From: Micropterus salmoides
Taxonomy: Eukaryota > Chordata > Actinopteri > Centrarchiformes > Centrarchidae
DNA: 64,000 nt
Direction: 5' to 3'
Assembly: GCF_014851395.1 (NCBI RefSeq)
Contig: NW_024041150.1
Location: 46,042,356 to 46,106,355, forward strand
Part shown: positions 28,101 to 41,150 of the stretch, one piece after another
Position numbering within the stretch: position 1 is the first letter of the stretch
Layout of the letters: every line of letters starts with the position of its first letter
Program-made: the position numbers and the translations under genes
The notes under the pieces: model-generated
What the model was told of the DNA's origin: nothing
The model's input: the letters and a program-made list of their open reading frames with translations, nothing else
Databases searched by the model: none

Positions 28101-31100
28101 TTTTTATCAAGAGTCCGATGGTTTTTTGGTCATCCTATGTCGTGTTTTTATCAAGAGTCCGATGGTTTTTTGGTCATCGTCTGTTGTGTTTTTATCAAGC
28201 GTCCGATGGTTTTTTGGTCATCCTCTGTCGTGTTTTTATCAAGAGTCCGATGGTTTTTTGGTAATCCTCTGTCGTGTTTTTATCAAGCGTCCGATGGTTT
28301 TTTGGTCATCCTCTGTCGTGTTTTTATCAAGCGTCCGATGGTTTTTTGGTCATCCTCTGTCGTGTTTTTATCAAGAGTCCGATGGTTTTTTGGTCATCCT
28401 CTGTCGTGTTTTTATCAAGCGTCCGATGGTTTTTGGTCATCCTCTGTCGTGTTTTTATCAAGAGTCCGATGGTTTTTTGGTCATCCTCTGTCGTGTTTTT
28501 ATCGAGCGTCCGATGGTTTTTTAGTCATCCTCTGTCGTGTTTTTATCAAGACTCCGATGGTTTTTTAGTCATCCTCTGTCGTGTTTTTATCAAGCGTCCG
28601 ATGGTTTTTTGGTCATCCTCTGCCGTGTTTTTATCAAGCGTCCGATGGTTTTTTGGTCATCCTCTGTCGTGTTTTTATCAAGAGTCCGATGGTTTTTTGG
28701 TCATCGTCTGTTGTGTTTTTATCAAGCGTCCGATGGTTTTTTGGTCATCCTCTGTCGTGTTTTTATCAAGAGTCCGATGGTTTTTTGGTCATCCTCTGTC
28801 GTGTTTTTATCAAGCGTCTGATGGTTTTTTGGTCATCCTCTGTCGTGTTTTTATCAAGCGTCCGATGGTTTTTTGGTCATCCTCTGTTGTGTTTTTATCA
28901 AGAGTCCGATGGTTTTTTGGTCATCCTCTGTCGTGTTTTTATCAAGAGTCCGATGGTTTTTTAGTCATCCTCTGTCGTGTTTTTATCAAGCGTCCGATGG
29001 TTTTTTGGTCATCCTCTGCCGTGTTTTTATCAAGCGTCCGATGGTTTTTTGGTCATCCTCTGTCGTGTTTTTATCAAGAGTCCGATGGTTTTTTGGTCAT
29101 CCTCTGTCGTGTTTTTATCAAGCGTTCGATGGTTTTTTAGTCATCGTCTGTTGTGTTTTTATCAAGCGTCCGATGGTTTTTTGGTCATCGTCTGTTGTGT
29201 TTTTATCAAGCGTCCGATGGTTTTTTGGTCATCCTCTGTCGTGTTTTTATCAAGAGTCCGATGGTTTTTTGGTCATCCTCTGTCGTGTTTTTATCAAGAG
29301 TCCGATGGTTTTTTAGTCATCCTCTGTCGTGTTTTTATCAAGAGTCCGATGGTTTTTTGGTCATCCTCTGTCGTGTTTTTATCAAGAGTCCGATGGTTTT
29401 TTAGTCATCCTCTGTCGTGTTTTTATCAAGAGTCCGATGGTTTTTTGGTCATCCTCTGTCGTGTTTTTATCAAGCGTCCGATGGTTTTTTAGTCATCGTC
29501 TGTTGTGTTTTTATCAAGCATCCGATGGTTTTTTGGTCATCCTCTGTCGTGTTTTTATCAAGCGTCCGATGGTTTTTTGGTCATCCTCTGTCGTGTTTTT
29601 ATCAAGAGTCCGATGGTTTTTTGGTCATCCTCTGTCGTGTTTTTATCAAGCGTTCGATGGTTTTTTAGTCATCGTCTGTTGTGTTTTTATCAAGCGTCCG
29701 ATGGTTTTTTGGTCATCGTCTGTTGTGTTTTTATCAAGCGTCCGATGGTTTTTTGGTCATCCTCTGTCGTGTTTTTATCAAGAGTCCGATGGTTTTTTGG
29801 TCATCCTCTGTCGTGTTTTTATCAAGAGTCCGATGGTTTTTTAGTCATCCTCTGTCGTGTTTTTATCAAGAGTCCGATGGTTTTTTGGTCATCCTATGTC
29901 GTGTTTTTATCAAGAGTCCGATGGTTTTTTGGTCATCGTCTGTTGTGTTTTTATCAAGCGTCCGATGGTTTTTTGGTCATCCTCTGTCGTGTTTTTATCA
30001 AGAGTCCGATGGTTTTTTGGTCATCCTCTGTCGTGTTTTTATCAAGCGTCCGATGGTTTTTTGGTCATCCTCTGTCGTGTTTTTATCAAGAGTCCGATGG
30101 TTTTTTGGTCATCCTCTGTCGTGTTTTTATCAAGCGTCCGATGGTTTTTTGGTCATCCTCTGTCGTGTTTTTATCAAGAGTCCGATGGTTTTTTGGTCAT
30201 CCTCTGTCGTGTTTTTATCGAGCGTCCGATGGTTTTTTAGTCATCCTCTGTCGTGTTTTTATCAAGACTCCGATGGTTTTTTAGTCATCCTCTGTCGTGT
30301 TTTTATCAAGCGTCCGATGGTTTTTTGGTCATCCTCTGCCGTGTTTTTATCAAGCGTCCGATGGTTTTTTGGTCATCCTCTGTCGTGTTTTTATCAAGAG
30401 TCCGATGGTTTTTTGGTCATCGTCTGTTGTGTTTTTATCAAGCGTCCGATGGTTTTTTGGTCATCCTCTGTCGTGTTTTTATCAAGCGTCCGATGTTTTT
30501 TTGGTCATCCTCTGTCGTGTTTTTATCAAGCGTCCGATGGTTTTTTGGTCATCCTCTGTCATGTTTTTATCAAGCGTCCGATGGTTTTTTGGTCATCCTC
30601 TGTCGTGTTTTTATCAAGAGTCCGATGGTTTTTTGGTCATCGTCTGTTGTGTTTTATCAAGCGTCCGATGGTTTTTTGGTCATCCTCTGTCGTGTTTTTA
30701 TCAAGCGTCCGATGGTTTTTTGGTCATCCTCTGTCGTGTTTTTATCAAACGTCCGATGGTTTTTTGGTCATCCTCTGTCGTGTTTTTATCAAGAGTCCGA
30801 TGGTTTTTTGGTCATCCTATGTCGTGTTTTTATCAAGAGTCCGATGGTTTTTTGGTCATCGTCTGTTGTGTTTTTATCAAGCGTCCGATGGTTTTTTGGT
30901 CATCCTCTGTCGTGTTTTTATCAAGAGTCCGATGGTTTTTTGGTCATCGTCTGTTGTGTTTTTATCAAGCGTCCGATGGTTTTTTGGTCATCCTCTGTCG
31001 TGTTTTTATCAAGAGTCCGATGGTTTTTTGGTCATCCTCTGTCGTGTTTTTATCAAGCGTCCGATGGTTTTTTGGTCATCCTCTGTCGTGTTTTTATCAA

Positions 31101-33866
31101 GAGTCCGATGGTTTTTTGGTCATCCTCTGTCGTGTTTTTATCAAGCGTCTGATGGTTTTTTGGTCATCCTCTGTCGTGTTTTTATCAAGCGTCCGATGTT
31201 TTTTTGGTCATCCTCTGTTGTGTTTTTATCAAGAGTCCGATGGTTTTTTGGTCATCCTCTGTCGTGTTTTTATCAAGAGTCCGATGGTTTTTTAGTCATC
31301 CTCTGTCGTGTTTTTATCAAGCGTCCGATGGTTTTTTGGTCATCCTCTGCCGTGTTTTTATCAAGCGTCCGATGGTTTTTTGGTCATCCTCTGTCGTGTT
31401 TTTATCAAGAGTCCGATGGTTTTTTGGTCATCCTCTGTCGTGTTTTTATCAAGCGTTCGATGGTTTTTTAGTCATCGTCTGTTGTGTTTTTATCAAGCGT
31501 CCGATGGTTTTTTGGTCATCGTCTGTCGTGTTTTTATCAAGCGTTCGATGGTTTTTTAGTCATCGTCTGTTGTGTTTTTATCAAGCGTCCGATGGTTTTT
31601 TGGTCATCGTCTGTTGTGTTTTTATCAAGCGTCCGATGGTTTTTTGGTCATCCTCTGTCGTGTTTTTATCAAGAGTCCGATGGTTTTTTGGTCATCCTCT
31701 GTCGTGTTTTTATCAAGAGTCCGATGGTTTTTTAGTCATCCTCTGTCGTGTTTTTATCAAGAGTCCGATGGTTTTTTGGTCATCCTATGTCGTGTTTTTA
31801 TCAAGAGTCCGATGGTTTTTTGGTCATCGTCTGTTGTGTTTTTATCAAGCGTCCGATGGTTTTTTGGTCATCCTCTGTCGTGTTTTTATCAAGAGTCCGA
31901 TGGTTTTTTGGTCATCCTCTGTCGTGTTTTTATCAAGCGTCCGATGGTTTTTTGGTCATCCTCTGTCGTGTTTTTATCAAGCGTCCGATGGTTTTTTGGT
32001 CATCCTCTGTCGTGTTTTTATCAAGAGTCCGATGGTTTTTTGGTCATCCTCTGTCGTGTTTTTATCAAGCGTCCGATGGTTTTTTGGTCATCCTCTGTCG
32101 TGTTTTTATCAAGAGTCCGATGGTTTTTTGGTCATCCTCTGTCGTGTTTTTATCGAGCGTCCGATGGTTTTTTAGTCATCCTCTGTCGTGTTTTTATCAA
32201 GACTCCGATGGTTTTTTAGTCATCCTCTGTCGTGTTTTTATCAAGCGTCCGATGGTTTTTTGGTCATCCTCTGCCGTGTTTTTATCAAGCGTCCGATGGT
32301 TTTTTGGTCATCCTCTGTCGTGTTTTTATCAAGAGTCCGATGGTTTTTTGGTCATCGTCTGTTGTGTTTTTATCAAGCGTCCGATGGTTTTTTGGTCATC
32401 CTCTGTCGTGTTTTTATCAAGCGTCCGATGTTTTTTTGGTCATCCTCTGTCGTGTTTTTATCAAGCGTCCGATGGTTTTTTGGTCATCCTCTGTCATGTT
32501 TTTATCAAGCGTCCGATGGTTTTTTGGTCATCCTCTGTCGTGTTTTTATCAAGAGTCCGATGGTTTTTTGGTCATCGTCTGTTGTGTTTTTATCAAGCGT
32601 CCGATGGTTTTTTGGTCATCCTCTGTCGTGTTTTTATCAAGCGTCCGATGGTTTTTTGGTCATCCTCTGTCGTGTTTTTATCAAACGTCCGATGGTTTTT
32701 TGGTCATCCTCTGTCGTGTTTTTATCAAGAGTCCGATGGTTTTTTGGTCATCCTATGTCGTGTTTTTATCAAGAGTCCGATGGTTTTTTGGTCATCGTCT
32801 GTTGTGTTTTTATCAAGCGTCCGATGGTTTTTTGGTCATCCTCTGTCGTGTTTTTATCAAGAGTCCGATGGTTTTTTGGTCATCGTCTGTTGTGTTTTTA
32901 TCAAGCGTCCGATGGTTTTTTGGTCATCCTCTGTCGTGTTTTTATCAAGAGTCCGATGGTTTTTTGGTCATCCTCTGTCGTGTTTTTATCAAGCGTCCGA
33001 TGGTTTTTTGGTCATCCTCTGTCGTGTTTTTATCAAGAGTCCGATGGTTTTTTGGTCATCCTCTGTCGTGTTTTTATCAAGCGTCTGATGGTTTTTTGGT
33101 CATCCTCTGTCGTGTTTTTATCAAGCGTCCGATGGTTTTTTGGTCATCCTCTGTTGTGTTTTTATCAAGAGTCCGATGGTTTTTTGGTCATCCTCTGTCG
33201 TGTTTTTATCAAGAGTCCGATGGTTTTTTAGTCATCCTCTGTCGTGTTTTTATCAAGCGTCCGATGGTTTTTTGGTCATCCTCTGCCGTGTTTTTATCAA
33301 GCGTCCGATGGTTTTTTGGTCATCCTCTGTCGTGTTTTTATCAAGAGTCCGATGGTTTTTTGGTCATCCTCTGTCGTGTTTTTATCAAGCGTTCGATGGT
33401 TTTTTAGTCATCGTCTGTTGTGTTTTTATCAAGCGTCCGATGGTTTTTTGGTCATCGTCTGTTGTGTTTTTATCAAGCGTCCGATGGTTTTTTGGTCATC
33501 CTCTGTCGTGTTTTTATCAAGAGTCCGATGGTTTTTTGGTCATCCTCTGTCGTGTTTTTATCAAGAGTCCGATGGTTTTTTAGTCATCCTCTGTCGTGTT
33601 TTTATCAAGAGTCCGATGGTTTTTTGGTCATCCTCTGTCGTGTTTTTATCAAGAGTCCGATGGTTTTTTAGTCATCCTCTGTCGTGTTTTTATCAAGAGT
33701 CCGATGGTTTTTTGGTCATCCTCTGTCGTGTTTTTATCAAGCGTCCGATGGTTTTTTAGTCATCGTCTGTTGTGTTTTTATCAAGCATCCGATGGTTTTT
33801 TGGTCATCCTCTGTCGTGTTTTTATCAAGCGTCCGATGGTTTTTTGGTCATCCTCTGTTGTGTTGT
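25156..33866. repeat. 44-bp minisatellite, about 198 copies, with long-range block duplications
   Basis: The unit contains GATGGTTTTTTGGTCATCCT and CTGTCGTGTTTTTATCAAG, followed by CGTCC or AGTCC. Recurrent variants are TCATCGTCTGTTGTG, TTTTTAGTCATC, CTATGTCG, CTGCCGTG, AAGCGTTCG, AAGACTCC and ATCGAGCG. Rare variants recur far apart: AAGACTCC at about 26175, 28551, 30267 and 32202 (2,376, 1,716 and 1,935 bp). A whole block at 27114-28500 returns at 28873 (+1,759), then 31204 and 33140. Single-base length changes occur at about 26889, 28430 and 30650. Because 44 is not divisible by three, all frames are open in long overlapping stretches. None is a gene. Confidence 0.98.
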
Positions 33867-34383
33867 GTCACAGTGCAGATCTTGCACACTTGCAGCCTCT
33901 CCTATGGTCATAATCTACAGTAGATGACAGTTGGACAAGGCAAACCATCTGCAGGGATCTAACCACAGTGAGCTTGTTTCTGTGTTCATGACTACAGTTC
34001 ACTGTAGTCATGAATGATTAATACTAATAAAATGATTGATTCTGATTAAAGATAATAAAACTGATTAAACTGATTAACAATGATTATTAAGGATAATCAC
34101 TGATGACTGTTTCTTGACTAATGTCTGACTTTTTGTCTGCATTGCCCCCCTCTCTGTGTCCTAGGCATGCTGATCATGCTATTTTAACCCTAACTTGACT
34201 TTGTGGAATAAGCTGGTGTCTTTTGTGCTGTGTGCTAGAGACAGGAAATTCCTACTGTGATGGACTATATTGATGTATGTTTTGGAACAAGATTTTCACT
34301 AATTCTGCTTCTACATTTTCCTTTGCTGCTGTTTTTGCTGCTGCCTTGCTGTCTGATTCTGCTCCCAGAGCACACAAAGGAGC
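33867..34383. other. Unique spacer between two minisatellites
   Basis: No coding exon identified. It contains the perfect inverted repeat at 33985-34014 and an AT-rich stretch with repeated GATTAA motifs at 34012-34100. Confidence 0.6.
33985..34014. repeat. Perfect 13-bp inverted repeat, 4-nt loop
   Basis: TTCATGACTACAG, loop TTCA, CTGTAGTCATGAA. It forms a stable hairpin or cruciform about 120 bp from the end of the 44-bp array. Confidence 0.85.
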
Positions 34384-35820
34384 TATAGAGTCACACACAC
34401 ACACACACTCAGAGCTATAGAGTCACACACACACACTCAGAGCTATAGAGTCACACACACTCAGAGCTATAGAGTCACACACACACACTCAGAGCTATAG
34501 AGTCACACACACACACTCAGAGCTATAGAGTCACACACACACACTCAGAGCTATAGAGTCACACACACTCAGAGCTATAGAGTCACACACACTCAGAGCT
34601 ATAGAGTCACACACACACACTCAGAGCTATAGAGTCACACACACACACACTCAGAGCTATAGAGTCACACACACACACTCAGAGCTATAGAGTCACACAC
34701 ACACACACTCAGAGCTATAGAGTCACACACACACACTCAGAGCTATAGAGTCACACACACACTCAGAGCTATAGAGTCACACACACACTCAGAGCTATAG
34801 AGTCACACACACACACTCAGAGCTATAGAGTCACACACACACACTCAGAGCTATAGAGTCAAACACACACACACACACACACTCAGAGCAATAGAGTCAC
34901 ACACACACACACACACACACTCAGAGCTATAGAGTCACACACACACTCAGAGCTATAGAGTCACACACACACACACTCAGAGCTATAGAGTCACACACAC
35001 ACTCAGAGCTATAGAGTCACACACACACACTCAGAGCTATAGAGTCACACACACACTCAGAGCTATAGAGTCACACACACACACTCAGAGCTATAGAGTC
35101 ACACACACACTCAGAGCTATAGAGTCACACACACACACTCAGAGCTATAGAGTCACACACACACACTAAGAGCTATAGAGTCACACACACACTCAGAGCT
35201 ATAGAGTCACACACACACTCAGAGCTATAGAGTCACACACACACACTCAGAGCTATAGAGTCACACACACACACTCAGAGCTATAGAGTCACACACACAC
35301 ACTCAGAGCTATAGAGTCACACACACACTCAGAGCTATAGAGTCACACACACACTCAGAGCTATAGAGTCACACACACACTCAGAGCTATAGAGTCACAC
35401 ACACACACTCAGAGCTATAGAGTCACACACACACACACACACACACTCAGAGCTATAGAGTCACACACACACTCAGAGCTATAGAGTCACACACACACTC
35501 AGAGCTATAGAGTCACACACACACTCAGAGCTATAGAGTCACACACACACACACACACACACTCAGAGCTATAGAGTCACACACACACACTCAGAGCTAT
35601 AGAGTCACACACACACTCAGAGCTATAGAGTCACACACACACTCAGAGCTATAGAGTCACACACACACTCAGAGCTATAGAGTCACACACACACACTCAG
35701 AGCTATAGAGTCACACACACACTCAGAGCTATAGAGTCACACACACACACACTCAGAGCTATAGAGTCACACACACACTCAGAGCTATAGAGTCACACAC
35801 ACACACTCAGAGCTATAGAG

Positions 35821-35851
<31 letters not shown>

Positions 35852-37190
35852 GAGCTATAGAGTCACACACACACACTCAGAGCTATAGAGTCACACACAC
35901 ACACTCAGAGCTATAGAGTCACACACACACACTCAGAGCTATAGAGTCACACACACACACTCAGAGCTATAGAGTCACACACACACACACAGAGCTATAG
36001 AGTCACACACACACACTCAGAGCTATAGAGTCACACACACACACTCAGAGCTATAGAGTCACACACACACACTCAGAGCTATAGAGTCACACACACACAC
36101 AGAGCTATAGAGTCACACACACACACAGAGCTATAGAGTCACACACACACTCAGAGCTATAGAGTCACACACACACACTCAGAGCTATAGAGTCACACAC
36201 ACACACACTCAGAGCTATAGAGTCACACACACACACTCAGAGCTATAGAGTCACACACACACACTCAGAGCTATAGAGTCACACACACACACTCTGAGCT
36301 ATAGAGTCACACACACACACACTCAGAGCTATAGAGTCACACACACACACACTCAGAGCTATAGAGTCACACACACACTCAGAGCTATAGAGTCACACAC
36401 ACACACACTCAGAGCTATAGAGTCACACACACACACACTCAGAGCTATAGAGTCACACACACACACACACAGAGCTATAGAGTCACACACACACTCAGAG
36501 CTATAGAGTCACACACACACACTCAGAGCTATAGAGTCACACACACACTCAGAGCTATAGAGTCACACACACACACAGAGCTATAGAGTCACACACACAC
36601 TCAGAGCTATAGAGTCACACACACACACACTCAGAGCTATAGAGTCACACACACACTCAGAGCTATAGAGTCACACACACACACACTCAGAGCTATAGAG
36701 TCACACACACACTCAGAGCTATAGAGTCACACACACACACACTCAGAGCTATAGAGTCACACACACACACACTGAGCTATAGAGTCACACACACACTCTG
36801 AGCTATAGAGTCACACACACACTCTGAGCTATAGAGTCACACACACACACAGAGCTATAGAGTCACACACACACTCTGAGCTATAGAGTCACACACACAC
36901 TCTGAGCTATAGAGTCACACACACACTCTGAGCTATAGAGTCACACACACACACACACACTCTGAGCTATAGAGTCACACACACACACACACTCAGAGCT
37001 ATAGAGTCACACACACACACACTCAGAGCTATAGAGTCACACACACACACACTCAGAGCTATAGAGTCACACACACACTCAGAGCTATAGAGTCACACAC
37101 ACACACACTCAGAGCTATAGAGTCACACACACACTCAGAGCTATAGAGTCACACACACACACACTCAGAGCTATAGAGTCACACACACAG
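34384..37190. repeat. Composite CA-rich minisatellite
   Basis: About 95-100 copies of AGAGCTATAGAGTC separated by (AC)n of 4-14 repeats and usually CTC. Unit length runs from about 24 to 44 bp because the CA run varies. Rare variants are AGAGCAATAGAGTC (about 34888), CTAAGAGC (about 35165) and the CTCTGAGC/CACTGAGC group concentrated at 36770-36970. The core AGAGCTATAG is close to a palindrome (CTATAG). Confidence 0.97.
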
Positions 37191-37665
37191 AAGCAGTTTC
37201 TTCCCACAAGCCATCAGTCTGATGAACAGCTGATTTCTGACTCACAGTGTCAGGAACAATTCCTGTGCAATAACCCAGTAACTCTGTCTCTAATCAGCAC
37301 CTGTTTACTGGTTTCCAGTTATTATTTATTTATTCACCACTCTCTATTTCAGTGCTGTTCATACTATTTCATATTGTATCTACTGTATACCAATACCTAC
37401 CCCAGGTCATAAGGTCACAGGTCGTATTTATTTTTTCCAGCATCCTTTGCACTATGCTCACTGCACTATTTGTCAATATGTCTATATTGTTTTGTTCATA
37501 GTGTGTATATTAGTGTTGTCCATTCTGTAGTTTGTGTCTGATTTTATTTAATTATTATTATTATATTATTGTATAAGTAAGCACATCGTGACCAATGTAC
37601 AATCCCGAGTCAAATTCCTCGTATGTGCACACATACCTGGCAATAAAACTGATTCTGATGCAGAA
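37191..37665 (+). mobile_element. LINE 3' UTR fragment
   Basis: It starts with CAGTTTCTTCCCACAAGCCA and TCAGTCTGATGAACAGC. It ends with AATTCCTCGTATGTGCACAC and a GGCAATAAAACTGATTCTGAT tail, the pattern of a widespread fish non-LTR element 3' end. No ORF2 coding remains. Family assignment is uncertain. Confidence 0.6.
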
Positions 37666-38204
37666 CAGGTTTTACTATATGATGTATCTATTATTTTAAT
37701 TTCAATACATGCAAATATACTTGTTGTTGCTTTTTAGTTTATGGTTTACCATTTACAGCGTGTGCTTCCATGGGCGCTGACATTGTTTTGTGATGTCATT
37801 CAGCTGCTACTCGTGAACTCGCGGTACATATTTTTTTCTCAGAGTTCACAAATAGGAAATCCAACTTCAGGTGGTTTCTAGTTGGAGGTAGGAAATTTCC
37901 CAGTTCCGAGTTGCCTGGAGCTCAGCATAAGTTTGCTGTCTTCATGTTAGGAAATGACAACAGGACGATGATGACAGTGAGCAGAACAACACCTCCGCTT
38001 CCTCTCGGTCTGTCACCTCTCCATAGCCATGTGTTCATCTCTGGCATCATGTCTTATCAGATGTGTCACCTTGCCTACCCCTGTAATCAGTCTGCCTGCG
38101 GTGAGCGTTTGGGAGATTAGTGGTTCTAGGTGGTCTCAGAGACCTCCACTCCCCTCCCTCCCTAGGAACACAAGGCAGGGGAAAGCTCAGCTCACTCACT
38201 GATC
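37666..38204. other. Unassigned sequence
   Basis: No gene or element recognised. Short open frames have no domain. Confidence 0.5.
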
Positions 38205-39845
38205 TCAATCTTTACCTGGTTTGAGGCCTGTTGGTTTTGGTTTGGGTGGCGTGAATCCAAGTTGCTCTTTCAGCCACTTTTACTGCTGTTTCTGTTGTTA
38301 GCAGTATCTGAAATGGCCCAGTCCACCTGCGAGCCCGCCAGTTCTTTCTCCTGAAGTCCTTTACCACGTTCCAGTTCCCTGGCTCCAGATCGTGCAGTTT
38401 CTTTTCGGCAGCTTTTGGGATGGCGTTGGCCGTTGGCATGTGGATTTCACAGAGGACAAATTAGCACAATATCTAAACATTGGCTGGTATCAGGGAGTTG
38501 TCTTTTTACTGGTCCAATCCCGTGTTCAATGGTCTGCCAAATAGGACTTCAAAAGGACTGAGACCCCCTCTGCCCCTCATCCGGCTTCTCATGTGCATTA
38601 AAACGATTGGCTCAGATCAATCCCCATATCCTCCCCTACACTCGAGTGCTGCGCTAATGAAAGGTGTGCCGTTATTACTGGAGATCTTAGCTGGGATTCC
38701 CCAGCGAGGAATGATCTGGCTTATCAAAGCTTTTGCAAATGCTGCTGTGTCCTGTTTAGATGTTGGAAATGCATCTACCCATTTAGAGAACAACCTACGA
38801 CATGAACCAGTATCTGTTATCTGTATTTCCTGTGTCATACTCCTTTTTGATACATGGTCCTTACCGTGTGTCAACTTAGCATAATAAGGAAACAGATACT
38901 TAGGTAGGCAGGGCTTCCCATCAGACCCATACCACACTAAGTCAGAAAATGTGCAGCCTCTCGCTCTCGCCTGTAATTCCTGTAAGTCAGCTGTAGGAGT
39001 CAGTGGCGGGTCAGGTAAAACAGTACATTGGGTGGTTAGCGTTTGTTTTGCTGCAGCCTTTGCTGCAAGGTCGGATCTGGCATTCCCCTGTGAGATAGGA
39101 TCAAGTTTGTTCGTGTGAGCGTCACATTGACACACAGCAACCATTTTGGGCAACAGCACAGCATCAAGTAGGTCAGCAACCAGCGACAGGTTTGCCTGTG
39201 GATGTTAAAAACTTCCTGTTTGCCCACAATCTCCCAAAATCATGAATAACACCCCAAGAATAACGGCTGTCTGTAAAAATGTTTCCAGTTTTGTCCTTTG
39301 CATATTTACATGCTTCTGTCAGTGCAGCTAACTCTGCTGCTTGTGCAGAATAGTTTGAAGGAAGCGATTTTGCAAATTTGTTACTGCAAAACCTGCTCTA
39401 TGTTTACCAGTTGCTGGGTCACGTGATGCTGAGCCGTCCACAAACAACTCCACGTCTGCATTCATTAGAGATGTCTGCCCTTGGGGAGCAGGTTTCTGTT
39501 ATGACTGCAACACAATCATGCGGCTGTCCTTCACCTGGAGTTGGGAGGAGAGTAGCAGGATTCAGTACAGTGCAGTAATGTTAGATATATAGAGCAACAC
39601 GGTCTTCTGTCTCAGCCACCTGGCTGTGGAGAGATGAGATGTTTTTCATTCAAGCTAAATCATTGATACTGCATGTAGAGCAAACAAAGTCAAATCTAAA
39701 CAGCCCTCAGTGTCACGTGATGCCATGGCTGCTTTTTCAGCAGCTGCCACGGCTCTCAGGCAGTTTGGCTGCAACAGAGTCCAGAGGTCATGTACCCCCC
39801 TTTCTAGTCAACAGTCCAGGTGAAAGGTTTGTTACAGTCTGGTCG
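38205..39845 (-). pseudogene. Endogenous retrovirus pol remnant (RT end, RNase H, integrase)
   Basis: On the minus strand, from high to low coordinates: the end of the RT/connection region (about 39845-39560, with a LNPATLLPTPGEG-like segment), an RNase H region (about 39460-39090, with the TDSR-type catalytic motif and a QGNARSDLAAKAAA segment), integrase core sequence (about 38760-38620) and an integrase C-terminal segment (38439-38212, LEPGNWNVVKDFRRKNWRAR). The style is gamma/epsilon-like (MLV-related) pol as found in fish ERVs. Frameshifts, stops and a gap between the integrase core and tail make it non-functional. No LTR, gag or env was identified with confidence. Confidence 0.85.
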
Positions 39846-41150
39846 ACCCAGGGTCGGTGGAGATTAAAGAGCCAGCTTTAAATCAACAAAAAAATCTCAG
39901 GCCTTCCCCATGTGCAGTTTCTGCCAGTTTCGGCCAGTTTCTGGTGCCTTAATATGAGCACTATCATCCCTAAAAAGTTAATTTACCTGTTTCTTTCTCT
40001 CATTGTAGGATGGTCTGAACTGCTTCAGTTTGCTTTGGGGTGAGAGAGCTTTGCAGTAATCGGATGACCCAAAACAATATCATTCAGAAACAGACTGCAG
40101 ATTATAGCCAGCTTCTTGGTCATCATCAGGAAGGAGTTAAATCTAGAGACGTCTTTCAAAAAGATTTGTTTGTCATGACTTTATCTTTCCATCTCTTCAA
40201 AATCAAATTTGTCATCAGAAAATCTGTTTCTGGAACAGTTCTTCCTTTCGTTCACTACAAAGAAAATCTTTTACAATATACCTGTGGTTGACTATGAGAG
40301 TCAACACTTTGGATCTGATGTCTTTCCCCACCCACCGGCTTCACAGCATGTTTTCATCCAGGGTCCTAAATCCTCCCACCTTTCATGTTTAGCTTAACCA
40401 GAGGGACAAGCTTTCATGTAGCAACTCCCTTTGACTCTGGTTAATCTAAATTGTGATGCCATCTCAGAAACTCTGGCCACCACAACCCCATGGGGAGTGG
40501 AAATCAGAATTATGCCCAAAAAACACATCAGATCTCGAGTGAGGAGATTCACGGGGCAAACTGACAGCAAAAAAGAACGCTGGTGGCTAAGCCAATGTCT
40601 TTCAATCCTAGTGATCTCTTTTTTTCCTCATTTTTACAGCTCTACCTCCTGATGGAGCTTACTGCAGTTATACTACATTCACATATTGGGCAACCAGACC
40701 ATGTACAAGGCTTTCCAAAATCTGTTAGAATTTTTGCCAGTTTCCGTTTCATTTTTCCCCAACTGAGACGTTGGAGAAGCTGTGTACCTGAGTAGTTCAT
40801 GATTTATTGTTGTTTTGCCGATGTAAAACGACAATAAATCTTAAATGAACGCAAACAGCGGGCTGATCCAAGCTACAAATACTGTTTCTCTCTGCATCAC
40901 TTTAGGCAAGTATAAACAAATTGCTTTGTACGGTTACAATTTGACACAATACTGGTGGTTCACAGGATAGTAATATGGGTCACGGATAGCTGGGGAAGTG
41001 ATGTAGAAAGCCATGACGTTACTATTTAGCACCGGACAGCGTTAGCAACTGGTCAGCGTTAGCCAGCAAGTTAACAGTCAGCCTTTGTGTTGTTGACATG
41101 TTTTCTATTGTTTTTTTTGTTTGTTTGTTTGTTTGTTTTTTTAAAACCTG
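39846..41150. other. Unassigned sequence with a (GTTT)n tract
   Basis: No gene recognised. 40980-41105 contains GCGTTAGCAACTGGTCAGCG and TTGTTGACATGTTTTC, which resemble 51935-52090, so a dispersed repeat is likely. A T-rich (GTTT)n tract lies at about 41110-41142. Confidence 0.45.

Noticed and set aside
25123..33923. Dozens of open frames of 80-600 codons in the 44-bp array
   Set aside because: They are the three-frame cycle of one 44-bp unit. Peptides repeat every 44 residues, have no domain, and occur in all three frames at once.
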